From: Altibacter sp. HG106
GTDB taxonomy: Bacteria; Bacteroidota; Bacteroidia; Flavobacteriales; Flavobacteriaceae
Length of the DNA stretch: 64,000 nucleotides
Assembly: GCF_028561755.1 (NCBI RefSeq)
Contig: NZ_JAQQTD010000002.1
Span: 186,001 to 250,000, forward strand
Direction: 5' to 3'
A program made the position numbers and the translations under genes. Below the pieces are notes generated by a model, which was not told where the DNA came from, ran no database searches, and worked only from the letters and a program-made list of their open reading frames with translations. This document shows, in pieces, positions 15,838-23,978 of this stretch. How positions within the stretch are numbered: position 1 is the stretch's first letter; each line of letters begins with the position of its first letter.

Positions 15838-17724
15838 ATGAAAACACACTACCTCACTTTTATGTTCTTTGTGGCGATGGCCTTTTCATCGCTCGGTCAA
15901 ACCGGAATTCCCGTCCCGGAAATGACGGCTTGCGACACCCAAATGCAAAACTTTATGGCAACGCATAATATACCTTCCATGACCATTGCTATGGCCAAAG
16001 AAGGGGAGTTAAAATATATGCGCGCCTTTGGAAATGCCGATATTGCCGGAACCGAGACGACCCAACCTTATCATATGTTTCGAATTGCGAGTGTTTCCAA
16101 ACCCATAACCGCCATCGGGATCATGAAAATGGTAGAAGACGGTCTCATTACTTTAAACGATCAAGTCTTCGGAACCGGGGGATTGTTAGAGAATCACTGG
16201 TATTTTTCTAATAGTACGATCACCGATACCCGCGTATACGATATTACAGTACAACACCTACTGGAACACAGTGCGGGATGGGATCGAAGCTCTAATTGCT
16301 TCCCCGACCCTACGAGTCCGTATCCATGGTTCTTCCAAGGATGCGACCCAATTGCGGCTCCCTTACATATTACCCAATCGCAAGGAGAACAGAATCCGGT
16401 GAAGGAAGAATTCTTAATCAATTATCTCTTAGAGAAAACCCTGGATTTTGAACCTAATACGGATTATAATTATTCGAACATGGGGTTCTTAGTGCTCAGC
16501 GAAATTATCGAAGAAGTATCAGGACAATCCTACGAGGCGTGGATGCAGCAAGAAATTTTTCATCCATTAGGTATTTACGATATGTACATCGGAAACAACT
16601 TGATAGACGAAAAATACGAACGTGAAGGAGAATATGTAGGGAATGGATTTACCACCTTAGACCTCTATGGAAGTGGGAATACCGTGCCATGGGAATACGG
16701 TGGTTTTAGTATTGCGGCTATGGATGGTCACGGAGGGTGGATTGCTACGGCACGAGATCTTGTACGACTGTTGGTTGCCGTTGACAGGTTTCCGACCAAA
16801 CCCGATATTTTATCGAATGCTACCATTGACAACATGACAACGCCTTCGGCGAATGCCTCTTTTTATGCTAAGGGCTGGTCGGTCAATGGCGCTAATAATT
16901 GGTGGCATACCGGGGCTGTAGACGGTACCGCGAGCATTTTTGTACGCACCAATAATGAATATACCTGGGCCATTATTTTGAACAAACGCGTCGTAGATGG
17001 TACTGCCAATCAGTTTTGGATCGATTTGGATGGCTTGGGATGGAATTGTATTGCGGCTACGAGCAACTTTCCAGCGCACGATTTGATGGATGCCCCTACC
17101 GTGGCGGCGAGCAATCTAACGCACGCAGGCGATGGAACCAGTACCATGGATGTGTCATGGACCAATGGAAACGGTACGGCACGAATCGTGGTCGCGAAAG
17201 ATATTACCAACAATACCGATGCCTACAACTTTAGCGCTTACCCTTTAGATGGAGACGAATATACTGCCAACGCTGCCTTTGGTAGTGGAGACGATTTGGG
17301 CGACGGGAGCTTTGTGGTGTACGAAGGAACCGGAGAAAGTGTTACCATTACTGGTTTAGACCCAACGAAGCTATACGCCCTACGCGTGTACGAATACACC
17401 AAGAACTCCAATAACGGCAACAATGCGCTATATCTGCTAGGGAACGCGCCCGAGCGAGAAGCCACGCTTTCTATAAATGACGAAACGCTTTCTGCTGCGA
17501 TTACCCTATATCCAACCATTACTTCAGAGGTAGTGAATGTAGAGGTTATGATTCCAACCGAAATGAACTATACTTTGTTCGATATCAATGGAAGAGCACT
17601 GCTGAAAAACACCTTGAAGTACGGTCAAAATACGATCAATGTGGGGTCATTGCAAAGCGGACTCTATCTGGTCACTTTTTCTACAGAAGAAAAAAGGATA
17701 ACGCGCCGCATTGTGGTGAAATAA
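15838..17724 (+). CDS. Secreted beta-lactamase-fold serine hydrolase with T9SS sorting domain
   Basis: A 628-aa protein starting at the ATG at 15838, which gives a clean signal peptide (MKTHYLTFMFFVAMAFSSLGQ). The first 360 residues form a class C beta-lactamase/esterase-like domain. It has SVSK (SxxK nucleophile) near residue 75, YSNMG (YxN) near 215 and WHTGAVDG (HTG) near 360. A fibronectin-like region follows. The last about 75 residues (LYPTITSEVVNVEV ... GLYLVTFSTEEKRITRRIVVK) form a type IX secretion sorting domain. The protein is therefore exported across both membranes. The substrate could be an ester, a D-amino peptide or a beta-lactam. Resistance should not be assumed. Confidence 0.85.
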   Translation: MKTHYLTFMFFVAMAFSSLGQTGIPVPEMTACDTQMQNFMATHNIPSMTIAMAKEGELKYMRAFGNADIAGTETTQPYHMFRIASVSKPITAIGIMKMVEDGLITLNDQVFGTGGLLENHWYFSNSTITDTRVYDITVQHLLEHSAGWDRSSNCFPDPTSPYPWFFQGCDPIAAPLHITQSQGEQNPVKEEFLINYLLEKTLDFEPNTDYNYSNMGFLVLSEIIEEVSGQSYEAWMQQEIFHPLGIYDMYIGNNLIDEKYEREGEYVGNGFTTLDLYGSGNTVPWEYGGFSIAAMDGHGGWIATARDLVRLLVAVDRFPTKPDILSNATIDNMTTPSANASFYAKGWSVNGANNWWHTGAVDGTASIFVRTNNEYTWAIILNKRVVDGTANQFWIDLDGLGWNCIAATSNFPAHDLMDAPTVAASNLTHAGDGTSTMDVSWTNGNGTARIVVAKDITNNTDAYNFSAYPLDGDEYTANAAFGSGDDLGDGSFVVYEGTGESVTITGLDPTKLYALRVYEYTKNSNNGNNALYLLGNAPEREATLSINDETLSAAITLYPTITSEVVNVEVMIPTEMNYTLFDINGRALLKNTLKYGQNTINVGSLQSGLYLVTFSTEEKRITRRIVVK

Positions 17725-17748
17725 TTCAGAAATAACGCTTACTGTTTC

Positions 17749-17774
17749 AAAGGCTGCCTGAGGGTGGCCTTTTT
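17749..17774 (+). terminator. Intrinsic terminator after the serine hydrolase gene
   Basis: AAAGGCTGCC (17749-17758), loop TGAG, then GGTGGCCTTT (17763-17772) form a 10-bp stem with two G-U pairs, running into a T5 tract. It lies 25 nt after the stop codon. Confidence 0.75.
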
Positions 17775-17800
17775 CCGTTTATAGTTGGTCAAACAATGCC

Positions 17801-17808
17801 TATCTTTG
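17801..17808 (+). promoter_or_regulatory. TAnnTTTG -7 box; decides the mvaD start
   Basis: TATCTTTG lies 17 nt before the ATG at 17826 but downstream of an earlier in-frame ATG at 17796. A transcript from this box would begin after 17796, so 17826 is the likelier start. No properly spaced -33 TTG is evident. Confidence 0.55.
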
Positions 17809-17825
17809 TCTCAGAATTTGCCGAA

Positions 17826-18905
17826 ATGACCGAACATCAATTTCTACCCAAGACCTCATATACATTCCTCGAAAGTGGGTCGGTAGCTGCCCAAAGTCCT
17901 AGCAATATAGCCCTTGTTAAGTACTGGGGAAAATATGGAGAACAACTTCCGAAGAACGCTTCCGTAAGCTTTACCCTGTCGCAGTGTCGTACCGAGACCA
18001 CCCTTTCTTTTGAACGAAAACAGTCGGAAGGATTTGAATTTGAAGTGTATTTAGAAGGAAAGAAGGAGGATGCTTTTAAACCAAAAATTCAGAAGTTCTT
18101 TGAACGAATCGAACGCTATGTGCCTTTTTTGACGGCCTATAGTTTTACGATCGAAACCAAAAACACCTTTCCACACAGTAGCGGAATTGCTTCCTCCGCA
18201 AGCGGAATGAGCGCTCTCGCCTTATGCCTCGTTGCCATAGAGCAACTCTTGTCATCAGAAGAAATGACAACACAACACGGTACTGAGAAGGCTTCGTTTT
18301 TAGCGCGTTTGGGCTCGGGGAGCGCGTCCCGAAGTTTGCAAGGGCCCTTGGTGGTTTGGGGAAAACATTCCCGTATTGAAGGAAGTAGCGATTTAGTGGG
18401 CACGCCCTATCCCTATGCAGTTCATTCCAACTTTCAATCCTATCACGATACCATCCTGCTGGTAGATACCGGAGAAAAGCAGGTGAGTAGTACCGTTGGA
18501 CATAATTTGATGCACGAGCATCCCTTTGCTACGCTACGATTTGCGCAGGCCAACGAGCACCTCGAGCAGTTGATTACCGTTTTTGAAACAGGCGATCGCG
18601 CCCAATTCATCACTATTGTAGAAGGTGAAGCCTTGTCCTTACATGCCATGATGATGACTTCGAATCCCTATTTCGTTTTGATGAAACCAAACACCTTGGA
18701 AATCATTAATCGCATTTGGAAATTTCGGAAAGAAACCGGAAGCTCCGTCTGTTTTACGCTGGATGCCGGGGCGAATGTTCATGTACTTTATCCTTCCGAA
18801 GAAAAAGAAGGGGTTTCCAAATTTATCCGAAAAGAACTGGCGCCTTTTTGCAAGGACGGGGCTTTTATAGACGATACAGTGGGAACAGGAGCCAGCCTTT
18901 TATAA
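17826..18905 (+). CDS. mvaD: Diphosphomevalonate decarboxylase
   Basis: A 359-aa GHMP-superfamily enzyme converting mevalonate diphosphate to isopentenyl diphosphate. The N-terminal SPSNIALVKYWGKY is the family hallmark. The ATP loop appears as TFPHSSGIASSASGMSALAL near residues 120-140. A C-terminal LDAGANVHVLYP contains the conserved Asp region. The start at 17826 is set by the -7 box at 17801. It is followed by a mevalonate kinase-like gene and a UbiA transferase, so isoprenoid precursors are made here by the mevalonate route, as is usual in Flavobacteriia. Confidence 0.92.
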   Translation: MTEHQFLPKTSYTFLESGSVAAQSPSNIALVKYWGKYGEQLPKNASVSFTLSQCRTETTLSFERKQSEGFEFEVYLEGKKEDAFKPKIQKFFERIERYVPFLTAYSFTIETKNTFPHSSGIASSASGMSALALCLVAIEQLLSSEEMTTQHGTEKASFLARLGSGSASRSLQGPLVVWGKHSRIEGSSDLVGTPYPYAVHSNFQSYHDTILLVDTGEKQVSSTVGHNLMHEHPFATLRFAQANEHLEQLITVFETGDRAQFITIVEGEALSLHAMMMTSNPYFVLMKPNTLEIINRIWKFRKETGSSVCFTLDAGANVHVLYPSEEKEGVSKFIRKELAPFCKDGAFIDDTVGTGASLL

Positions 18906-19002
18906 CGCATACATTGGTTTTGTCCTTCAGTAAGAAGGAGTTATACAAACATATTTAAGAGAATTTTACCGTGCCCAAGCATCAAATATAGTAGGGGTAT
19001 CG

Positions 19003-19010
19003 TATCTTTG
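19003..19010 (+). promoter_or_regulatory. TAnnTTTG -7 box before the mevalonate kinase-like gene
   Basis: TATCTTTG overlaps an upstream in-frame start (19008) and is 48 nt before the ATG at 19059. This supports 19059 as the true start. A -33 TTG is not evident. Confidence 0.5.
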
Positions 19011-19058
19011 CACCACAATGTAGAATTGCTTACATTTAACAAACCCTATTCAGAACCT

Positions 19059-19997
19059 ATGCGTGGTCCCCTTTTTTACTCGAAAATCTTACTTTTTGGT
19101 GAATACGGTATCATTAAAGACTCAAAAGGTCTTTCCATTCCGTATAACTTTTACAATGGCGCACTCAAAATTGATGAGCACCATACCATAGCCACCAAAA
19201 AAAGCAACGAATCGCTGGCTCGTTTTGCTGCCTACCTTAAAGAATTGCAGGAAGAACAACCTACTTTGGTGAGCTTCGATAGGAAGCGCATGGAGGAAGA
19301 TGTGGCCAATGGGTTGTATTTCGATTCCAGTATTCCGCAAGGATATGGCGTAGGGAGTAGTGGCGCTTTAGTGGCGGCGGTGTACGATCGCTACGCCTAC
19401 AACAAGATCACGGTTCTCGAAAATCTTACTCGCGATAAATTGTTGCGCTTAAAAGCCATCTTCGGAGCTATGGAATCTTTTTTCCACGGAAAATCTTCCG
19501 GTTTAGATCCGTTGAACAGCTATCTAAGTTTGCCAATTCTGATCAATTCACAAGATGATTTAGAGCCCGCCGGAATTCCTTCTCAAACGGAAGAAGGCAA
19601 AGGCGCCGTTTTTTTACTGGACAGCGGAAGCACTGGTGAAACAGCGCCTATGGTGCAAATTTTCATGGAAAATATGAAGCAGGAAGGTTTCAGAAATATG
19701 CTGAAAAACCAGTTTGTGAAACATACCGATGCCTGCGTCGAAGATTTTCTGCAAGGGGACGTAAAGTCGCTTTTCGGAAATATCAAACAGCTTTCAAAAG
19801 TAGTGCTCGATAACTTCAAGCCCATGATACCCAAAGAATTTCATACGCTGTGGAAGCGAGGGATCGACTCCAATGCATATTACTTAAAACTTTGTGGTTC
19901 TGGAGGTGGCGGATACATGCTTGGCTTTACCCAGGATATTGCGAAAGCGCGGGAAGCGCTCAAAGACTATCGTCTGGAAGTAGTGTATAACTTCTAA
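19059..19997 (+). CDS. GHMP kinase, mevalonate kinase-like
   Basis: A 312-aa GHMP kinase beginning MRGPLFYSKILLFGEYGI, where the K(I/V)xLFGEY motif is typical of mevalonate kinases. The ATP-binding loop IPQGYGVGSSGALVAAVY lies near residue 95. A C-terminal LCGSGGGGYMLGFT forms the third GHMP motif. Together with mvaD it completes most of the lower mevalonate pathway. Phosphomevalonate kinase activity cannot be excluded from sequence alone. An in-frame extension to 19008 is rejected because a -7 box overlaps it. Confidence 0.85.
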   Translation: MRGPLFYSKILLFGEYGIIKDSKGLSIPYNFYNGALKIDEHHTIATKKSNESLARFAAYLKELQEEQPTLVSFDRKRMEEDVANGLYFDSSIPQGYGVGSSGALVAAVYDRYAYNKITVLENLTRDKLLRLKAIFGAMESFFHGKSSGLDPLNSYLSLPILINSQDDLEPAGIPSQTEEGKGAVFLLDSGSTGETAPMVQIFMENMKQEGFRNMLKNQFVKHTDACVEDFLQGDVKSLFGNIKQLSKVVLDNFKPMIPKEFHTLWKRGIDSNAYYLKLCGSGGGGYMLGFTQDIAKAREALKDYRLEVVYNF

Positions 19998-20017
19998 GAA
20001 GTCTATAGACATCCTAT

Positions 20018-20923
20018 ATGTTACGTAGGAAGCAAAAACATTTTCTCTTAAAATCGTTCAGCCTGCTTTCTGTGGTGCGCGGTTACAATATTCTCATAAT
20101 TGTTCTTGCGCAATACCTTACCTCAATCTACATCCTCGCTCCTGAACTTCCCATTCGGCATGTGATCCTGGACATAAACATGCTTATGTTGGTGTTGGCT
20201 TCTGCTGCAGCCATCGCGGGAGGCTATATTATCAATAATTTTTACGATAGGGAAAAGGATCTCATCAACCGCCCCAGGAAGACGATGCTCGACCGATTGA
20301 TCAGTCAGCGTACAAAACTCAGTACGTACTTCGTGTTAAACTTCTTATCGGTAGTACTAGCCAGCTATGTTTCGTTCAAAGCAGTGATCTTTTTTTCGCT
20401 CTATATTTTCGGAATTTGGTTCTACTCACACAAGCTCAAAAAATACCCAGCGATAGGCAACATCGTGGCGTCCACCTTGGCTGTGATTCCCTTCTTTGCG
20501 GTGTTTATTTACTACCGAAATTTTGACGTGGTGATCTTCGTGCACGCCACTTTTCTCTTCTTATTGATCGCGATGCGGGAATTGGTAAAAGATCTGGAAA
20601 ATCTCAAGGGCGATCTGGCGCAAAACTACCGGACGATCCCCGTGGTCTATGGGGAAGGGCTCTCCAAACGTATGCTCACCATTCTCTCTTTGCTCACTTT
20701 GGTGCCTGCTTATTTTTTAATTACGCAATTTGAAATAGGCTATATGTATCTGTATTTCTACGGAAGTATGTTAGCGCTGGCCTTTTTTGTATTCATACTG
20801 TGGAAGTCTAAGGAGAAATTACACTACATGATCTTGCACGGAATTTTGAAATTTGTCATCGTCATCGGGGTGTTTAGTATCGTACTTATTGATGTACCGC
20901 TCTTGCTGAAACGTTTCGTGTAG
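20018..20923 (+). CDS. UbiA-family geranylgeranylglycerol-phosphate geranylgeranyltransferase-like protein
   Basis: A 301-aa membrane prenyltransferase with eight or nine hydrophobic segments. The first Asp-rich motif NNFYDREKDLINRPRK near residues 72-87 binds Mg-prenyl diphosphate. The second lies around VKDLENLKGD near residue 192. In Flavobacteriia this family is annotated as transferring geranylgeranyl to geranylgeranylglyceryl phosphate, an archaeal-type ether-lipid step. Its position 20 nt after the mevalonate kinase supports use of isoprenoid products. Menaquinone or heme prenylation are less likely but possible. Confidence 0.8.
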   Translation: MLRRKQKHFLLKSFSLLSVVRGYNILIIVLAQYLTSIYILAPELPIRHVILDINMLMLVLASAAAIAGGYIINNFYDREKDLINRPRKTMLDRLISQRTKLSTYFVLNFLSVVLASYVSFKAVIFFSLYIFGIWFYSHKLKKYPAIGNIVASTLAVIPFFAVFIYYRNFDVVIFVHATFLFLLIAMRELVKDLENLKGDLAQNYRTIPVVYGEGLSKRMLTILSLLTLVPAYFLITQFEIGYMYLYFYGSMLALAFFVFILWKSKEKLHYMILHGILKFVIVIGVFSIVLIDVPLLLKRFV

Positions 20924-20944
20924 AATAAATTTTGATTCTAATCA

Positions 20945-20973
20945 TTGAAGCCATAAACTTCTCAGTATCTTTG
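20945..20973 (+). promoter_or_regulatory. Flavobacterial promoter before the RluB-like gene
   Basis: TTG at 20945-20947, an 18-nt spacer and TATCTTTG at 20966-20973 fit TTG-N17-23-TAnnTTTG. The downstream ATG at 20998 follows the purine-rich AAGGAAGG. This argues against an in-frame upstream start at 20932. Confidence 0.7.
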
Positions 20974-20997
20974 CCGAACAATTTTCAAGGAAGGACT

Positions 20998-21864
20998 ATG
21001 AGCAGAAAGGATTTTAATTCAAAGGGAAAATCATCCGGTCGCGGCGGTGGTAACACTAAGAAGCGCAGCAGCGCACGTGGGAATGCACCGCACAAAAACC
21101 AATCCACTAAAAAACAGTCGGGTCGCCAGAATAAAGTGACGAAGACCAATCACGAAAAGAACCCGGATGGCATCCGACTCAACAAATACATCGCTAATAG
21201 TGGGGTTTGTTCGCGCCGCGAAGCCGATACCTATATTGCTACCGGTTTGGTAACGGTCAATGGCAAGATCGTAAACCAAATGGGTCACAAAGTTCAATTG
21301 GAAGATGATGTGCGCTTTGATGGTCGCCGTATCAATCCCGAACCCGATGCGTATATCCTTCTCAATAAGCCCAAAGGAGTGGCTACCACCACCAGCGATC
21401 AGAAAGGACTTACCGTTATGGATTTGATCGCGAATGCAACCTCGGCGCGCGTAAAGCCGGTAGGCCGACTCGGTAGAAATGCCACCGGACTCTTACTTTT
21501 TACCAATGACGACAGTCTGGTCGACAAGCTTCACAGCAAAGGGATGGAACGACTCTTTCATATCGAGCTAGATAAAAACCTTAAGCACGAAGACCTCGAG
21601 CAAATTTCGGAAGGGTTTTCACTCAAAGGAAACACCGTTGAAGTAGAGGAGATCAGTTATGTGGATAACGCTCCTAAATCACAAGTGGGCTTACGTATCA
21701 AGAATATGGGAAATAGTATCATTCGCGATATTTTCGACCATTTTGGATATGATGTGGTTCGTGTCGATTGCGTTACCCTGGCGCATCTTACCAAGAAGGA
21801 TCTTCCGCGAGGGCGCTGGAAAATACTGACCAAGAAGGAAGTAGCGTTGTTCTCGATGCTTTAA
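20998..21864 (+). CDS. RluB/RsuA-family pseudouridine synthase-like protein lacking the catalytic Asp
   Basis: A 288-aa protein. A basic, low-complexity N-terminus (about residues 1-55, rich in Lys, Arg, Gly, Ser, Asn) precedes an S4 RNA-binding domain (RLNKYIANSGVCSRREADTYI). The pseudouridine synthase fold follows, with LLNKPKGVATTTSD near residue 120. The motif that normally reads GRLDxxTxGLL, with the catalytic Asp, reads VGRLGRNATGLLLFTND here: Asp is replaced by Gly at about residue 160 (codon GGT). Either the activity is lost and the protein only binds rRNA, or another residue substitutes. It overlaps the convergent permease gene by 4 nt. Confidence 0.85.
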   Translation: MSRKDFNSKGKSSGRGGGNTKKRSSARGNAPHKNQSTKKQSGRQNKVTKTNHEKNPDGIRLNKYIANSGVCSRREADTYIATGLVTVNGKIVNQMGHKVQLEDDVRFDGRRINPEPDAYILLNKPKGVATTTSDQKGLTVMDLIANATSARVKPVGRLGRNATGLLLFTNDDSLVDKLHSKGMERLFHIELDKNLKHEDLEQISEGFSLKGNTVEVEEISYVDNAPKSQVGLRIKNMGNSIIRDIFDHFGYDVVRVDCVTLAHLTKKDLPRGRWKILTKKEVALFSML

Positions 21865-23591
21865 ATAATTAAGCGTACCTCTCCCATTTCTTCAATGCTG
21901 TAGGGAAAATCTTCTCCAGGAGCACCCATAAACATGAAATTAATTGGAATGTTCCATTTCGCTGAGAGCGCTTTAATCTTTTCAGGAGAAAAATCGCCGT
22001 GCTCTTCAATAAGCTCAATCGCAATAGAAGGGTAGGCTCGGTCCAGCACTTCGATATCAGTAACTAGCTGTCGTTGAAGATGCTCTTCCCGCTGTAACAC
22101 CGAAACAATCTTTAAGCGTTTGGTGGGTTCGTTATCCTTAATATATTGCATCACCGTATTCAGGGTTTCGACGTCGTGATGATAGGTAAAGAATACAAAT
22201 TGCTGGTTGTTGATTTTTTCTAGTATGCGGAACGAATTGCGATAGATCCATCGCGTAAATTTAGTGTTCTCCGGAAAATTTTTCTTGGTAACCTGCATTA
22301 GAAATTTGATGATATGCGTTCTGTAGAACATAAAGAACACCACAGCGAGAGTGGGAATAAGGTAGCGGATAAAAATGTAGAAATAACTTGGGTTCAGTAT
22401 AATGTTTCCGACGATCGCAGCGATCACAGCGATCATGGCGATCAACACGCCCCCCCAGGTAGCTCGTTCGGGACGCGGTAACCTATTTCGCTTTACTTTC
22501 AGTAATATCGTGCCTATGGCGAACAAAACCATAACCGATAAGAATGCGATAGTATACACTCCGGCTAGTTTTTTCAAATCCCCCCAAGTAATCAATAAGA
22601 TCGAAACACAAAGCAGAAAGAACAGTCCGTAAATGAGGTAGGAGGTGTTTCTCGGACTTTTTTTAAGTAATGGCTTCGGAAGGATTCTGTCTAAAGTCAT
22701 CCGCTCCATGAGTCCGCCTACCCCTACAAAACTGGTTAATACGGCACCGCTAAGCACTAAGGCAGCATCCACACCAATCAAAACAGACAGCCAATCACCA
22801 GAAGCGGTGCCTCCCATAAAAGAAAGTAAGGCCTCTTGGTTTTCGGCCACCGTAGCCATAGGGAGGATCGCCAGGGCTAAAAAGGCAATCAGCGGATTAA
22901 AGATACTAACCACGATCCACATGTTCCGAAGCGTTTTCCGAAAGACGCCCTTTTGTTGTTCTTCCACGTAGTTTGCGGAACTTTCAAACCCGCTAATCCC
23001 TAACATCGCGGCACTAAAACCAAAGAATAAGGCAAGGGTAATGCTTCCTTCTACAGGCGTTCTAAAATTTTCCAACAGCGTTTCAAAACCATGTGTAAAA
23101 AAGTAATAGCCGCAAAACGTACAGAGTAGGGTTAGGGAAATTAAATGAAAAATAAAGATGCCAATCGCTACTTTAGACGATTCGCCAATTCCCAGAATGG
23201 TAAGACACATAAAGACCAAAAGCAATACCACCGTAGCGGGAATGACGGGGATGATATCAAAAAAGACACTCAAATAATGAATGGCTTCCGTAGCGGAAAT
23301 TACGGCCGTAGCCATGTACGAAAGAACGGTAAGGGCCGCCGCAGTGGCAGCAGTAGATTTTTTAGTGGTGTTTAGTAGCGCATTATAGGCTCCTCCATTT
23401 AAGGGCAACGCCCCTACTACTTCTCCATAAATTTTGCGAAATAAAAAAAGCACGCCGGCAACAATCAATAAAGAAATCCACGCGTATTGTCCGGCATACC
23501 CTATCGCTAATGCGGAAACATATAAGCAGGAAGAACTGATATCATTCCCGCATATTGCAGTAGCCTCAAGCTGACTGAGTTTTTTTGCCAT
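21861..23591 (-). CDS. APC-family amino acid permease
   Basis: A 576-aa membrane protein. The first about 430 residues carry 12 hydrophobic segments typical of amino acid-polyamine-organocation permeases (ATAICGNDISSSCLYVSALAI in TM1, GFESSANYVEEQQKG after TM6). The C-terminal about 140 residues are soluble, including FFTYHHDVETLNTVMQYI, and may be a cytoplasmic regulatory domain. The substrate is unknown. It is transcribed divergently from the speA polyamine operon with a 387-nt intergenic region between, so amine or amino-acid transport is a reasonable guess. The 3' end overlaps the convergent RluB-like gene by 4 nt. Confidence 0.85.
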   Translation of the reverse strand: MAKKLSQLEATAICGNDISSSCLYVSALAIGYAGQYAWISLLIVAGVLFLFRKIYGEVVGALPLNGGAYNALLNTTKKSTAATAAALTVLSYMATAVISATEAIHYLSVFFDIIPVIPATVVLLLVFMCLTILGIGESSKVAIGIFIFHLISLTLLCTFCGYYFFTHGFETLLENFRTPVEGSITLALFFGFSAAMLGISGFESSANYVEEQQKGVFRKTLRNMWIVVSIFNPLIAFLALAILPMATVAENQEALLSFMGGTASGDWLSVLIGVDAALVLSGAVLTSFVGVGGLMERMTLDRILPKPLLKKSPRNTSYLIYGLFFLLCVSILLITWGDLKKLAGVYTIAFLSVMVLFAIGTILLKVKRNRLPRPERATWGGVLIAMIAVIAAIVGNIILNPSYFYIFIRYLIPTLAVVFFMFYRTHIIKFLMQVTKKNFPENTKFTRWIYRNSFRILEKINNQQFVFFTYHHDVETLNTVMQYIKDNEPTKRLKIVSVLQREEHLQRQLVTDIEVLDRAYPSIAIELIEEHGDFSPEKIKALSAKWNIPINFMFMGAPGEDFPYSIEEMGEVRLII

Positions 23592-23684
23592 GCTCTTGAA
23601 ATTGTAGCATAAAGGTACTTGGTAAATAAGATTTTAAATGACAATGCTTTGTTAAACAGTAGGTTTAAATTTTTCCGAAAAAAA

Positions 23685-23714
23685 TTGCCCAATTCAGAAA
23701 TTAAATTACATTTG
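23685..23714 (+). promoter_or_regulatory. speA operon promoter
   Basis: TTG at 23685-23687, a 19-nt spacer and TACATTTG at 23707-23714 match the flavobacterial consensus TTG-N19-TAnnTTTG exactly. Transcription would start near 23721, leaving about 258 nt before the speA start. Confidence 0.75.
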
Positions 23715-23843
23715 CCCCGCTTTTAGCTGAACACATTGAACGATGTTTTTACGTTCGGGTTTTTGAAGGTTAGGAAGTCAAATTCAAAAACAACCCGCCA
23801 GGCGGGAAACCGAAATTTAAAGCTAGCTTCCGTTTTTCTTACA

Positions 23844-23942
23844 ATGCCGTCAAGGGTCGTACATATATTCCAAACGACGCGCGTATTTACACCAACTTCG
23901 GTTAAAAAATTGTTATTGTTTCGTCAGTCCTACGGATTTTGA
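23844..23942 (+). CDS. Possible 32-aa leader peptide upstream of speA
   Basis: An ATG-initiated small frame begins MPSRVVHIFQTTRVF, continues through TPTSVKKLLLF and ends RQSYGF. Its stop (TGA 23940-23942) lies between the arms of a 7-bp inverted repeat and 36 nt before speA. The same frame is open further upstream to a TTG at 23736. It contains three Arg codons, relevant because the downstream enzyme decarboxylates arginine. Translation is not demonstrated; the evidence is position and layout only. Confidence 0.35.
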   Translation: MPSRVVHIFQTTRVFTPTSVKKLLLFRQSYGF

Positions 23943-23960
23943 TGACGAATCCCTATTTTT
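23920..23960 (+). promoter_or_regulatory. Attenuator-like hairpin before speA
   Basis: TTCGTCA (23920-23926) and TGACGAA (23943-23949) form a 7-bp stem around a 16-nt loop that ends at the small ORF stop codon. The sequence CCCTATTTTT follows. A ribosome finishing the small ORF would cover this element, which suits coupling of leader translation to termination or speA access. Confidence 0.4.
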
Positions 23961-23978
23961 CTAACAAATTCTACCACT

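Larger units (their letters stand above)
23592..23978 (+). promoter_or_regulatory. Long intergenic region and speA leader
   Basis: This 387-nt region between the divergent permease and speA holds a strong promoter, about 258 nt of 5' UTR, a possible 32-codon leader peptide, a short GC hairpin (CCCGC 23794-23798 / GCGGG 23802-23806) and an attenuator-like hairpin close to speA. A leader this long is unusual among the genes here. No known riboswitch class is recognised by eye. Confidence 0.5.

Noticed and set aside
15838-17724. Beta-lactamase resistance gene
   Set aside because: The fold motifs fit the broad class C-like/esterase family, but the T9SS domain and divergence do not indicate antibiotic hydrolysis.
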